From contig JAFVGA010000006.1 in NCBI GenBank assembly GCA_017475235.1, positions 124,001 to 188,000 on the forward strand: a stretch of DNA of 64,000 bases, read 5' to 3'. This DNA is from Eubacterium sp. Lineage in GTDB: Bacteria > Bacillota > Clostridia > Lachnospirales > Lachnospiraceae. Under the pieces are notes generated by a model that did not search any database, was not told the origin of the DNA, and saw only the letters and a list, made by a program, of their open reading frames with translations. Shown one piece after another: positions 1 to 9,021 of the stretch (position 1 is the first letter of the stretch; each line of letters opens with the position of its first letter). The position numbers were made by a program, and so were the translations under genes.

Positions 1-1
1 T

Positions 2-310
2 GCAGCGCTCGTTTGTATCTTAAATGCATTTTCAATTAAAAAGTATATGGACTACAAACATGACTTTATTGCAATATTTGTTAAACCGTTTATTGCGGCA
101 GCATTTATGGGCCTCTTTGCATTGGCTTCATACTGGTTGTTCTACAAGTTTACAAACAATATTGTTGCGACAATTGTTGCGATAGCAATTGCCGTAATAG
201 TTTATGGAATCTTGCTTATCAAGATAAAGGCAATTGTTGAGGAGGAGATTCTTGACTTGCCGAAAGGGGCAATGCTCGTAAGAGTGTTGAAGAAAGTTAA
301 GTTAATATAA
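2..310 (+). CDS. C-terminal end of a SpoVB/MurJ-like polysaccharide flippase (partial)
   Basis: The reading frame is open from the first bases of the window, so the gene starts upstream and only about the last 102 residues are seen. They hold two hydrophobic helices, roughly window residues 25-48 and 55-74, and a short basic tail ending KKVKLI. The text resembles the C terminus of MOP-superfamily lipid-linked oligosaccharide flippases (SpoVB/MurJ-like) of Clostridia, which move cell-wall or polysaccharide precursors across the membrane. An internal ATG at 47 has no clear ribosome site and is not taken as the start. A hairpin terminator follows at once. The family call is by resemblance of a short tail and is moderate. 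Confidence 0.55.
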   Translation, partial: AALVCILNAFSIKKYMDYKHDFIAIFVKPFIAAAFMGLFALASYWLFYKFTNNIVATIVAIAIAVIVYGILLIKIKAIVEEEILDLPKGAMLVRVLKKVKLI

Positions 311-314
311 AACC

Positions 315-348
315 AAAAAATATGTGCTAAGCCTAGCATGTATTTTTT
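315..348 (+). terminator. Rho-independent terminator after the flippase gene
   Basis: An A-rich 5' arm and the stem GTGCTA/TAGCAT (one G-T pair) around the loop AGCC are followed by TATTTTTT. It separates the flippase from the flavoprotein gene that starts at 381. Confidence 0.7.
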
Positions 349-380
349 GCTATATAAGGATAAACAATTAGGGGTTCATT

Positions 381-1559
381 ATGAATGTAATTGTAATTGG
401 AGGAGGCGCTTCGGGATTGGTTGCAGCCATCACCGCCAAAGAAAAAGGCGACGAAGTAACTCTCCTAGAAAAAGAAAACAAGGTTGGAAGAAAACTACAA
501 ATGACTGGTAATGGTCATTGTAATATGGCACACACTGATATTGTGGCTAAAGATTATTACAATGATTCAGATCCTAAAAGTAGTTTTGCAAGTGATGTGT
601 TAGATGCATTTTCATTCAAGAGATTTACAAACTTTTTTAAGAAGATTGGTGTAATCACTAAGAATGAAGATGGATATATTTATCCTTCAAGCATGCAAGC
701 ATCAACCGTTGTGAATGCTTTGAGAAATTATGCCGAGCAGATTGGTGTAAAGATTAAAACAAATAATGAAGTAAAAGGAATTGAGTTTAAAGACAATACA
801 TACTTTGTTGATTGCGGTTATGTCTATGAGTGTGAAAAATTAATTGTAGCTTCGGGTGGTTTATCTTATACAAACATTGATTCTCCAAAGAATGTTTTGG
901 CGTCATTAGAAAAACTTGGTTTAGAAGTGTCAGAGCTAGAGCCTGCACTTACTGCATTAGTTTCTGAATCAAACATCACAAAAGCTAGTGGTGTGAGAGT
1001 TAATGCTAAAATCAAATTGTTTGATGGCGAAGATCTAGATATTTCAGAATATGGACAGGTTCAGATAACAGATTATGGTATTTCTGGAATTCCAGTTTTT
1101 AATATTTCAAGATTTGCAAAAGTGGGCGACGAAGTACATATCGATTTTGTAAACGACACCGACAAAGAAGATTTAATTAACGACTTAAACGTGTTGCTTT
1201 CGACGAACGCGTTAGGTATTTACAATTTGCTTTGTGGATTGCTTAACGATAAGTTAGCAGCTTTAATAGTTGAAGAACTAGGAGTGGAAAAAGAAGCAGA
1301 TGTCACTCCTGAGATTCTCGAGCAGGCCGTAGATTTGATCAAAGATTATGAAGTAGTTATTTCAGGAAAAAGAGATTTTGACTTTGCCCAAGTGACTAAA
1401 GGCGGAGTTAGCACAAAGTGTATTGATTCAAAAACTATGCAAGTGATTGGTCACGATAACCTTTATCTTTGTGGTGAATTGATCGATATCGATAGCAAGT
1501 GTGGTGGCTACAATCTTTACTTTGCATGGGCTACTGGTTACATAGCAGGAAATAATTGA
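381..1559 (+). CDS. NAD(P)/FAD-dependent oxidoreductase, HI0933/BaiN-like family
   Basis: A 392-residue flavoprotein. The N terminus VIVIGGGASG is a Rossmann dinucleotide-binding loop (residues 4-13), followed by the family motif GRKLQMTGNGHCN (about 36-48). The C terminus has GGVSTKCIDSKTMQ and a second FAD-contact stretch, LYLCGELIDIDSKCGGYN. These are marks of the HI0933 (COG2081) family, which includes BaiN and YhiN; most members have no proven substrate. The length is normal. AGGGG lies 6 bases before the ATG. It overlaps the next flavoprotein gene by one base, which suggests the two are co-translated. The exact reaction cannot be read from the sequence. Confidence 0.85.
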   Translation: MNVIVIGGGASGLVAAITAKEKGDEVTLLEKENKVGRKLQMTGNGHCNMAHTDIVAKDYYNDSDPKSSFASDVLDAFSFKRFTNFFKKIGVITKNEDGYIYPSSMQASTVVNALRNYAEQIGVKIKTNNEVKGIEFKDNTYFVDCGYVYECEKLIVASGGLSYTNIDSPKNVLASLEKLGLEVSELEPALTALVSESNITKASGVRVNAKIKLFDGEDLDISEYGQVQITDYGISGIPVFNISRFAKVGDEVHIDFVNDTDKEDLINDLNVLLSTNALGIYNLLCGLLNDKLAALIVEELGVEKEADVTPEILEQAVDLIKDYEVVISGKRDFDFAQVTKGGVSTKCIDSKTMQVIGHDNLYLCGELIDIDSKCGGYNLYFAWATGYIAGNN

Positions 1560-3127
1560 TGAGTTATATAAAAGTTAGCAATATAAAATTAAATATTGAT
1601 GCTACTAACGATGATGCGATTAAAGAAGCGTTAAAAAGAGTAAAGTTATCCTTTGACGATGTTTCTAGTATTGAAATAGCTAAACTATCTATTGATGCTA
1701 GAAAGAAACCAGATATTAAAAAGATTTTCACTGTTGGTTTTGAGACAAGCGAAAAGGTATCTGGAAAAGATGTTATAGTGTTTAATGAGAGACCAGAATA
1801 TAAATATGACATCACTGGAACAAGTGAATTGAATCACAGACCAGTTGTTATCGGTTTTGGTCCCGCTGGAATGTTTGCTTCATACTTGCTTGCAATAAAT
1901 GGTTATAAGCCAATCGTTATTGAGCGCGGTGGAAAAGTTGATGCAAGAGTAGAATCAGTAAATAAATTTTGGGAAACAAATGAACTTAATACTGAATCTA
2001 ATGTACAGTTTGGCGAGGGAGGAGCTGGAACATTTTCTGATGGAAAGCTAAACACTGGCAACAAAGACAAAGGAAATAGAATCAAATTTGTGCTAGACAC
2101 TTTTGTTAAGTTTGGTGCAAATGAAGATATCAAATATGATTTCAAGCCTCATATCGGAACTGATATATTAACCAAACTAGTTAAAAGTATTAGAGAAGAA
2201 ATTGAAAATAATGGTGGCGATTTTTACTTTGATACAAAAGTTACAGAAATTACTAAAGATAACACAATCAAAGTTAAGACAGGCGACAAAACATTTGAAA
2301 CTGATATAGTAATTCTAGCAATTGGAAATGCAGCTAGAGATACATTTGAAATGCTAAATGCAAATGGCTTTAAATTGGAAGCAAAGCCATTTGCTGTAGG
2401 ACTTAGAATTGAACATAAGCAAAAAGACATTAACAAAAACCAATATGGTTTTGAAGACAATAGATTGGGTGCCGCACCTTACAAGTTAACTTATCATTCA
2501 GAATCTGGAAGAAGCATTTATTCTTTCTGCATGTGTCCAGGTGGATATGTTGTTAACTCTTCGTCTGAAGTTGATCGAATGGTAGTTAATGGAATGAGTT
2601 ACAGCGGACGAGATGGTGAGAATGCAAATAGTGCAATTGTATGTTCGGTCACTCCGGACGATTTTGATTCAAATAATCCATTAAGCGGAATTGAATTTCA
2701 AAGAAAGATTGAAAACAACGCCTTCGTCGAAGGAAATGGAAAGATTCCGGTTCAACAGTTTGTTGATTTTAAGAATAAAACTAAAAGTGAATCTATTGGG
2801 AGCATTAAACCACAATTAAAAGGTGAATATGAGCTAGCTAATTTAAGAAACGTTTTACCTGATTACATTAGTGAAGCGCTTATAGAAGGTATAGATTATT
2901 TTGGAAATATTATTGATGGTTTCAATCATGATGATGTAATTTTATCGGGTGTAGAGAGCAGAACTTCATCTCCAGTTAGAATTGTTAGAGATGATGATTT
3001 ACAGTCAAATATAAAGGGAATTTACCCTGCTGGAGAGGGTGCAGGATATGCTGGAGGAATTGTTTCGTCGGCTGTTGATGGAATTAGAGTTTTTGAGAAA
3101 ATAATTGATAAATATAAGCCATTTTAA
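1559..3127 (+). CDS. FAD-dependent dehydrogenase-like protein (COG2509 type)
   Basis: A 522-residue protein. The first 90 residues form a small alpha/beta domain (IKVSNIKLNIDA...), followed by the FAD-binding loop VIGFGPAGMFAS near residue 97 and VQFGEGGAGTFSDGKLN near 150. The C terminus holds the second FAD-contact segment GIYPAGEGAGYAGGI. This matches the uncharacterised FAD-dependent dehydrogenases of COG2509. The chosen ATG at 1559 overlaps the upstream TGA by one base and has AGGAA in front of it; a TTG at 1556 is in frame but less likely. The substrate is unknown. The tandem of two unrelated FAD proteins suggests shared expression. Confidence 0.8.
   Translation: MSYIKVSNIKLNIDATNDDAIKEALKRVKLSFDDVSSIEIAKLSIDARKKPDIKKIFTVGFETSEKVSGKDVIVFNERPEYKYDITGTSELNHRPVVIGFGPAGMFASYLLAINGYKPIVIERGGKVDARVESVNKFWETNELNTESNVQFGEGGAGTFSDGKLNTGNKDKGNRIKFVLDTFVKFGANEDIKYDFKPHIGTDILTKLVKSIREEIENNGGDFYFDTKVTEITKDNTIKVKTGDKTFETDIVILAIGNAARDTFEMLNANGFKLEAKPFAVGLRIEHKQKDINKNQYGFEDNRLGAAPYKLTYHSESGRSIYSFCMCPGGYVVNSSSEVDRMVVNGMSYSGRDGENANSAIVCSVTPDDFDSNNPLSGIEFQRKIENNAFVEGNGKIPVQQFVDFKNKTKSESIGSIKPQLKGEYELANLRNVLPDYISEALIEGIDYFGNIIDGFNHDDVILSGVESRTSSPVRIVRDDDLQSNIKGIYPAGEGAGYAGGIVSSAVDGIRVFEKIIDKYKPF
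2721..2733. repeat. CTTCGNCGAAG palindrome, copy 1
   Basis: CCTTCGTCGAAGG, perfect except for the centre base; inside the COG2509-type gene. Confidence 0.7.
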
Positions 3128-3140
3128 GGCGTTGTCGGTA

Positions 3141-3169
3141 ATGACAATGACCCAAAAATATAGTAAAAT
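3141..3169 (+). promoter_or_regulatory. Candidate sigma-A promoter for the 3201-4382 gene
   Basis: ATGACA, a 17-base spacer, then TAAAAT. The predicted start site is near 3176, giving a leader of about 25 bases with GGGAGA before the ATG at 3201. Confidence 0.5.
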
Positions 3170-3200
3170 ATATGATTGAGAAAACACACGGGAGAATGTT

Positions 3201-4382
3201 ATGAACATTAGGTTTTTAGCACAATTTGAATACTTTAATGCTGTTCATCTGAAGGACGATATCATACTTGAAAAAGAGTATGAAACTGGTCCGTTTGAGA
3301 ACATTCCTAAAGTGCGCTATTATTTGTATTTCCTCGAAGAAAATGTTCGTAAAGAAGTGGCGCCTCATTCTGATAAAGTAGATATATTTGAGATTACTAA
3401 CTGTATTTATCATTCTGACTTTATATATTTCACTGAGTACAATAAAGATGTGAATGGTGGATATGTTTTTAATATTATAAAATACAATATTACTGATCAT
3501 ACTTTTGGAAAAATCATTACTTTGAGAGATGATATCAATCTATATCCAAGTCATAAACAGATTAAGATTTTTGTATTGGACGATCAAAACTTAATCATTC
3601 AGAGAGCTCTTCCAAAGATATCAGAGGCAGATCCAGATAAGTATGGATTCCACAAGTTTTCACAAATCGTATTTAACTTTGTGAAGAACAAGCAGATTGT
3701 AATTCACAATTCAAATCTAGTTGATAATGGAATTGATTATATAATCCCAAGTTCAGAAAACAATTGTATTATGAAGACTGGATATCCAGTGTTTGACCAG
3801 GGAGTAGTATCTGAGGAAGATGCTGCCGTTGAATCGATTGTTTCACTTAACATTTCACAATTCTTAAGCGATTTGCAACTCGAACAGCAAAATGTTGTTT
3901 ACAACAATATCGACCAGTGTTTCTTTGACTCAACTATTGGTAAAGCGAAGATCCAAGGTGGATATTTGATTTACTCAAAATACAATCATGACGACGACGA
4001 AGAGAGCACTATCTTTTATGATCTCGAAACAAAAGAGACATTTACTTGCGTTAATAAGACATCTCATAAGCATTCACTTATCAATTACGCAACAGTAATA
4101 GATAACGTTCCATATATGCTTATGAAAAAATCTTATGGAACTGAATTCTTAAATCTTATTACGGATGAAGTTGAGAATACTTATCCGCCAGAATATAACG
4201 TTGAATACATTAACAACACTACAGTTGTTGCTTCGTTCAAAGAGAAAAATATTTGGAACAAAGAAAAGACTGGTGTTGCGATTATAAAATATCCAGGAAA
4301 GAAAGTAGTCTTGCAAGAGGACGGAATCTATATTGGTGCAATTGCATCTAATGATGAGACTACTTACATCTTCCTAGAGTAA
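3201..4382 (+). CDS. Protein of unknown function, soluble, beta-rich
   Basis: I do not recognise this 393-residue protein. It has no signal peptide, no membrane helix and no obvious nucleotide or metal motif. The sequence alternates short hydrophobic strands with charged turns (for example YVFNIIKYNI, GGYLIYSKYN, TVVASFKEKN, GVAIIKYPG), as in beta-propeller or repeated beta-sheet proteins, but I cannot define a repeat length with confidence. A DDDEES acidic patch lies near residue 264. It has its own candidate promoter and is followed after 9 bases by the 5-formyl-THF cyclo-ligase gene, so the two may share a transcript. Base composition matches the neighbours and gives no sign of transfer. 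Confidence 0.7.
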   Translation: MNIRFLAQFEYFNAVHLKDDIILEKEYETGPFENIPKVRYYLYFLEENVRKEVAPHSDKVDIFEITNCIYHSDFIYFTEYNKDVNGGYVFNIIKYNITDHTFGKIITLRDDINLYPSHKQIKIFVLDDQNLIIQRALPKISEADPDKYGFHKFSQIVFNFVKNKQIVIHNSNLVDNGIDYIIPSSENNCIMKTGYPVFDQGVVSEEDAAVESIVSLNISQFLSDLQLEQQNVVYNNIDQCFFDSTIGKAKIQGGYLIYSKYNHDDDEESTIFYDLETKETFTCVNKTSHKHSLINYATVIDNVPYMLMKKSYGTEFLNLITDEVENTYPPEYNVEYINNTTVVASFKEKNIWNKEKTGVAIIKYPGKKVVLQEDGIYIGAIASNDETTYIFLE

Positions 4383-4391
4383 GGAGCAAAG

Positions 4392-4919
4392 ATGGATAAA
4401 GAGACATTAAGAAAAACGATTATAAAACAAAGACTAGAAATGAGTAATCAGGAGATTTTGACGAAGTCACGTGTCATTTGTCAAAAGATAATTAACACTC
4501 CTGAATATAAACTTGCAAAAGTAGTCTATATGTATTATGCAGTCAACAACGAAGTATCACTTAGAATGATATATGATGATTGCAAAAAGAATAATAAAAT
4601 AATGGCCTTTCCAAAGGTTGTAGGAGATGAGATGAAATTCTGCGTTGCAGAATCTGAAGATGATTTTGAAATTGGAAAGTTTAGTATTCCAGAACCAAAG
4701 TCAAATGAAGAAGCGCCATCACCAGACATCATTATAGTTCCTGGTGTAGCTTTCTCACAGGATTGTATGAGAATTGGATACGGCGGAGGATTTTATGATA
4801 AATTCCTTTCAAAAAATCCAGTTCACTCACTTGGTGTTTGTTATAAATTCCAATTGTTAGATAGAATTCCTACAACTTCACATGATGAGAGGCTTGATGA
4901 AATAATATTTGACGATTAG
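4392..4919 (+). CDS. 5-formyltetrahydrofolate cyclo-ligase
   Basis: A 175-residue enzyme of the MTHFS (YgfA/YqgN) family, which uses ATP to turn 5-formyl-THF into 5,10-methenyl-THF and so returns it to the folate one-carbon pool. Visible marks are the basic N terminus with LRKTIIKQR, and the C-terminal signature RIGYGGGFYDKFL (residues about 127-139), the conserved phosphate and folate site. The length is typical. AAGGAG lies 5 bases before the ATG. The gene end lies 8 bases before the chosen miaB start, so translation is probably coupled. Confidence 0.9.
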   Translation: MDKETLRKTIIKQRLEMSNQEILTKSRVICQKIINTPEYKLAKVVYMYYAVNNEVSLRMIYDDCKKNNKIMAFPKVVGDEMKFCVAESEDDFEIGKFSIPEPKSNEEAPSPDIIIVPGVAFSQDCMRIGYGGGFYDKFLSKNPVHSLGVCYKFQLLDRIPTTSHDERLDEIIFDD

Positions 4920-4926
4920 AGGTTAT

Positions 4927-6333
4927 ATGGAGTTTCAAACCGAAGAAGAGAAACAATTATTCTACATAGATAAGTGTAGAGAAATTATCAAACAAAAAGA
5001 GAATACACTTGGTAGAAAACTAACAGCGTGTGTCGTCACATTTGGATGCCAGATGAACTTTAAGGATTCTGAAAAGTTGGTTGGTATCTTGACTGAAATG
5101 GGTTACGAAGAGACAGATGACGAGCATGCTGATTTAGTTTTATATAACACTTGTACAGTAAGAGAAAATGCTAACTTTAAAATCTACGGAAGACTTGGTT
5201 ATCTATCGAAAATCAAGGAAAACAATCCTGATATGATAGTTGGATTGTGTGGATGCATGATGCAAGAGAAGCACGTAGTTGAAAAGTTAAACAAGAGTTA
5301 TAGATTTATAGATTTGATTTTTGGTACTCACAACATTTACAACTTTGCAAAGCTTATGTATGAGAGATTAGCTGAAGATCACAAAGTGGAAGAAATACTA
5401 GATGGTACAACAAAGATAGTTGAAGATCTTCCTACCAAAAGAAAGTATTCTTTCAAGTCTGGCGTTAATATTATGTTTGGCTGTAATAACTTTTGCAGTT
5501 ATTGTATAGTTCCTTACGTTCGAGGAAGAGAGCGTAGTAGAAAGCCAGAAGACATCGTCAAAGAAATCGAACAACTAGTAAGTGAGGGTGTTGTCGAAAT
5601 CATGCTTCTTGGTCAAAACGTAAACTCTTACGGAAAGACATTAGATAATTCGATAACATTTGCACAACTTCTAAAAAAGGTAACAGAGATAGATGGTCTT
5701 AAAAGAATTAGATTTATGACATCTCATCCAAAGGATTTGTCAGATGAATTGATAGAGACAATGCATTCGTCGGAGAAGATTTGCAAGCAGTTCCATCTGC
5801 CAATGCAATCTGGAAGCAACAAAATCTTAAAAGAGATGAATAGGCATTACACTAGAGAAGATTATATAGAATTAATTAGAAAACTTCGTGAGTCTGTTCC
5901 TGATATTGGATTGTCGACTGATATTATTGTCGGTTTCCCTGGAGAGACCGAAGAAGACTTTGAAGATACATTAGATTTAATTAAACAATGTAGATTTGAT
6001 TCTGTTTTTACTTTTATTTATTCGAAGCGTACTGGTACACCAGCTGCAGAGATGGATGATCAAATAGATGAAGAAACAGTTAAAAATAGATTTGATAGAC
6101 TTCTCAAAGTAGTAAATGAAATATCAAATGAAAAGGTTAATGAAAAACTTGGGGAAGTAGTTGATGTGCTTATCGAGGAGAAAAACGAAAGACTAGAGAA
6201 CTACGTTTCAGGAAGACTTAGCAACAACACTGTAGTTCATGTTCCGGCTGATGAATCAGTTATAGGAACAATACAGCAAGTTAAACTAAAAGAAGCCAAA
6301 GGCTTTTACTATATGGGAGAAATTGTAAGTTGA
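4927..6333 (+). CDS. miaB: tRNA-2-methylthio-N6-dimethylallyladenosine synthase MiaB
   Basis: A 468-residue radical SAM methylthiotransferase that converts i6A37 to ms2i6A37 in tRNAs reading codons that start with U. The N-terminal UPF0004 domain carries the cluster cysteines C41 (FGCQMN), C76 (YNTCTVREN) and C110 (CGCMMQ). The radical SAM triad CNNFCSYC is C186, C190 and C193. A C-terminal TRAM domain lies at about 400-468. The ATG at 4927 (MEFQTEE) has AGAGG in front; a TTG at 4909 is in frame but would sit inside the upstream gene. It overlaps mutS by four bases (TTGA). MiaA, which makes the i6A substrate, is encoded four genes further on, so both steps of the pathway are in this block. 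Confidence 0.95.
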   Translation: MEFQTEEEKQLFYIDKCREIIKQKENTLGRKLTACVVTFGCQMNFKDSEKLVGILTEMGYEETDDEHADLVLYNTCTVRENANFKIYGRLGYLSKIKENNPDMIVGLCGCMMQEKHVVEKLNKSYRFIDLIFGTHNIYNFAKLMYERLAEDHKVEEILDGTTKIVEDLPTKRKYSFKSGVNIMFGCNNFCSYCIVPYVRGRERSRKPEDIVKEIEQLVSEGVVEIMLLGQNVNSYGKTLDNSITFAQLLKKVTEIDGLKRIRFMTSHPKDLSDELIETMHSSEKICKQFHLPMQSGSNKILKEMNRHYTREDYIELIRKLRESVPDIGLSTDIIVGFPGETEEDFEDTLDLIKQCRFDSVFTFIYSKRTGTPAAEMDDQIDEETVKNRFDRLLKVVNEISNEKVNEKLGEVVDVLIEEKNERLENYVSGRLSNNTVVHVPADESVIGTIQQVKLKEAKGFYYMGEIVS

Positions 6334-9020
6334 GTTTACCAAAACTAATGCAGGATGTTTGGGATAATCAATTAGATTCCTTAACACCTATGATGAAAAC
6401 TTATTTAGAGATTAAGCAAGGGCACGATGATTGCATTGTGTTCTTTAGACTAGGCGATTTTTACGAAATGTTCTTCGACGACGCCTTGACTGGTTCAAAA
6501 GAGATGGAAATTACTTTAACGGGAAAGAATTGCGGACTAGATGAAAAAGCGCCTATGTGTGGAGTGCCACATCACTCTGTTGATACTTATATAAATAAGT
6601 TGGTTTCAAAAGGTTATAAGGTTTGTATTGTTGAGCAAACTGAAGATCCTTCCCAGGCTAAAGGTTTGGTAAAAAGAGAAGTAGTTAGAATTGTTACACC
6701 TGGTACCAATATGGATTCGAACTCTCTAGATGAGGGTAAGAACAATTACATTATGTCGATTGTTTACATTGGTGATATGTATGGTGTATCTATTTGTGAT
6801 GTCACAACAGGCGACTACTATGTGACTGAAGCTAATTCTGAGCGTGATGTTTTGGATGAGATTTATACTTTTATTCCAACAGAGATAGTTTGTAATGCAG
6901 CGTTCTTAGCTCAAGGAATGAATCCGTTTAACATTGATGAGCTTAAGAATAGAATGAATACTTCAATATTTGAGTTGGAAGATTGGTACTTTGACGAAGA
7001 CACATGTAACAATACATTGAAAGATCATTTTAAAGTATCAAACTTAAGTGGACTTGGAATCACAGATTCTAAAGTTTATATATTGGCTGCAGGATCACTT
7101 TTGAGATATTTGTTCGAGACACAGATGACATCGCTTGAACACATAACAAATCTCAAGCCATACACATCAAGTACATTTATGATGCTTGATACATCTACAA
7201 GAAGAAACCTAGAGTTATGCGAGACAATGCGTGACAAACAAAAACGTGGCTCGCTACTTTGGGTTTTAGATAAAACTAAAACTGCAATGGGTGCTAGAAC
7301 TCTAAGAAGTTATATTGAGCAGCCACTCATTTCAAAAGATGAGATTATTGCTCGCCAAGAAGTGATTGAAGAGTTAAACAACTCAATGATTACCCGTGAT
7401 GAATTAAGAGAATATCTATCACCTATTTATGACTTGGAAAGACTCTTGAGTAAGATTTCATATAAGTCTGCAAACCCAAGAGACTTGATTGCATTTAAGA
7501 CGTCGCTTCAAATGATTCCACATATTAAAAATGTAATTCAAGATTTTAAATCTCCTTTGTTTAGGGATATTTACAATTCACTAGATCCACTTACAGATAT
7601 TGCAGAGTTGATTGATAGTTCTATTAATGATGATCCACCACTAAGCATTAGAGAAGGTGGAATTATTAAGACTGGCTACAATGAAGAAGTTGATAAACTT
7701 CGCAACGCTAAGACTGAAGGAAAGCAGTGGTTAGCTGAACTTGAAGCGAAAGAAAAAGAAGAGACAGGAATCACAAAACTTAAAATCAAATACAACAAGG
7801 TGTTTGGTTACTACTTGGAAGTTTCGAATTCTTTCAAGGATAAAGTCCCAGAACACTATATTAGAAAACAAACTCTTGCAAATGCAGAGAGATACACTAC
7901 AGACAAACTAAAAGAATTGGAAGATATTATCGTGGGCGCCGAAGATAAATTATTCTCGCTCGAATACAATATCTTCACAACAATAAGAGACGAAATCTAC
8001 AATCAGATTTCTCGTATTCAATCAACAGCAAAAGCTATTGCAAAGATTGATGTGTTTGCATCACTCGCTTATGTTGCAGAGAGAAACGGATACGTTCGCC
8101 CATCAATTAATGAAGATGGGATAGTTGAGATAACTGATGGAAGACATCCAGTTGTTGAAAAGATGATGCCTGAGAATATGTTTGTGACAAACAATACATT
8201 CTTGGACGAAGACGATAATAGATTTGCAATTATTACTGGACCAAATATGGCTGGTAAGTCTACATATATGAGACAAACTGCATTGATTGTTTTGATGAGT
8301 CAGATTGGTTCTTTTGTTCCTGCTGCATCAGCTAATGTTTCAATATGCGATAAGATTTTCACTCGTGTTGGAGCATCTGATGATCTTGCTAGTGGACAAA
8401 GTACATTTATGGTTGAGATGACTGAAGTTGCAAACATCTTGAGAAATGCTACAAAGGACAGTTTGATAATTTTAGATGAGATTGGTAGAGGAACCAGTAC
8501 CTTTGACGGACTCAGCATTGCTTGGTCAGTAGCAGAGTATATTAGTAATAAAGATATTCTTGGCGCTAAGACATTGTTTGCAACACATTACCATGAACTC
8601 ACTGAACTAGAAGGTACACTTGATGGCGTGAAGAACCTTTGCATCAGCGTCAAAGAACAAGGCGACGACATTGTCTTTTTGAGAAAGATTGTAAAAGGTG
8701 GCGCTGATAAGAGTTATGGTATTCAAGTTGCTAAGTTAGCGGGAGTGCCTGAACCAGTTTTGGATAGAGCAAAAGTTTTAGTTCAGCAATTGGCTAACGC
8801 AGATATTGCAACTAACGCAAAAGATATTGCACTTAATACAAAAGGTGAAGATATATTCAATGTTGCTGAGACGCAAACTCAAATGACATTTGGCGATTTA
8901 GTAACTGAAGATGATATTATCGCTGAGATTGAAGCATTGAATCTTGGCGAGATGACTCCACTAGAAGGACTAAACTATTTGAATGAATTACAACAAAGGT
9001 TAAAGAATAGATTGGATTAA
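6330..9020 (+). CDS. mutS: DNA mismatch repair protein MutS
   Basis: An 896-residue mismatch-recognition ATPase. The mismatch-reading motif GDFYEMF is at residues 42-48. The core and clamp regions follow. The ATPase has Walker A GPNMAGKST near residue 637, Walker B LDEIGRGTS near 713, and the signature ATHYHELTEL shortly after. Length is in the normal range for MutS1. The start is a TTG at 6330 with GGGAGA 9 bases upstream, overlapping the miaB stop as TTGA; the next in-frame ATG (6348) has no ribosome site. It is followed after one base by mutL, the usual Clostridia arrangement. Confidence 0.97.
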   Translation: MSLPKLMQDVWDNQLDSLTPMMKTYLEIKQGHDDCIVFFRLGDFYEMFFDDALTGSKEMEITLTGKNCGLDEKAPMCGVPHHSVDTYINKLVSKGYKVCIVEQTEDPSQAKGLVKREVVRIVTPGTNMDSNSLDEGKNNYIMSIVYIGDMYGVSICDVTTGDYYVTEANSERDVLDEIYTFIPTEIVCNAAFLAQGMNPFNIDELKNRMNTSIFELEDWYFDEDTCNNTLKDHFKVSNLSGLGITDSKVYILAAGSLLRYLFETQMTSLEHITNLKPYTSSTFMMLDTSTRRNLELCETMRDKQKRGSLLWVLDKTKTAMGARTLRSYIEQPLISKDEIIARQEVIEELNNSMITRDELREYLSPIYDLERLLSKISYKSANPRDLIAFKTSLQMIPHIKNVIQDFKSPLFRDIYNSLDPLTDIAELIDSSINDDPPLSIREGGIIKTGYNEEVDKLRNAKTEGKQWLAELEAKEKEETGITKLKIKYNKVFGYYLEVSNSFKDKVPEHYIRKQTLANAERYTTDKLKELEDIIVGAEDKLFSLEYNIFTTIRDEIYNQISRIQSTAKAIAKIDVFASLAYVAERNGYVRPSINEDGIVEITDGRHPVVEKMMPENMFVTNNTFLDEDDNRFAIITGPNMAGKSTYMRQTALIVLMSQIGSFVPAASANVSICDKIFTRVGASDDLASGQSTFMVEMTEVANILRNATKDSLIILDEIGRGTSTFDGLSIAWSVAEYISNKDILGAKTLFATHYHELTELEGTLDGVKNLCISVKEQGDDIVFLRKIVKGGADKSYGIQVAKLAGVPEPVLDRAKVLVQQLANADIATNAKDIALNTKGEDIFNVAETQTQMTFGDLVTEDDIIAEIEALNLGEMTPLEGLNYLNELQQRLKNRLD

Positions 9021-9021
9021 T

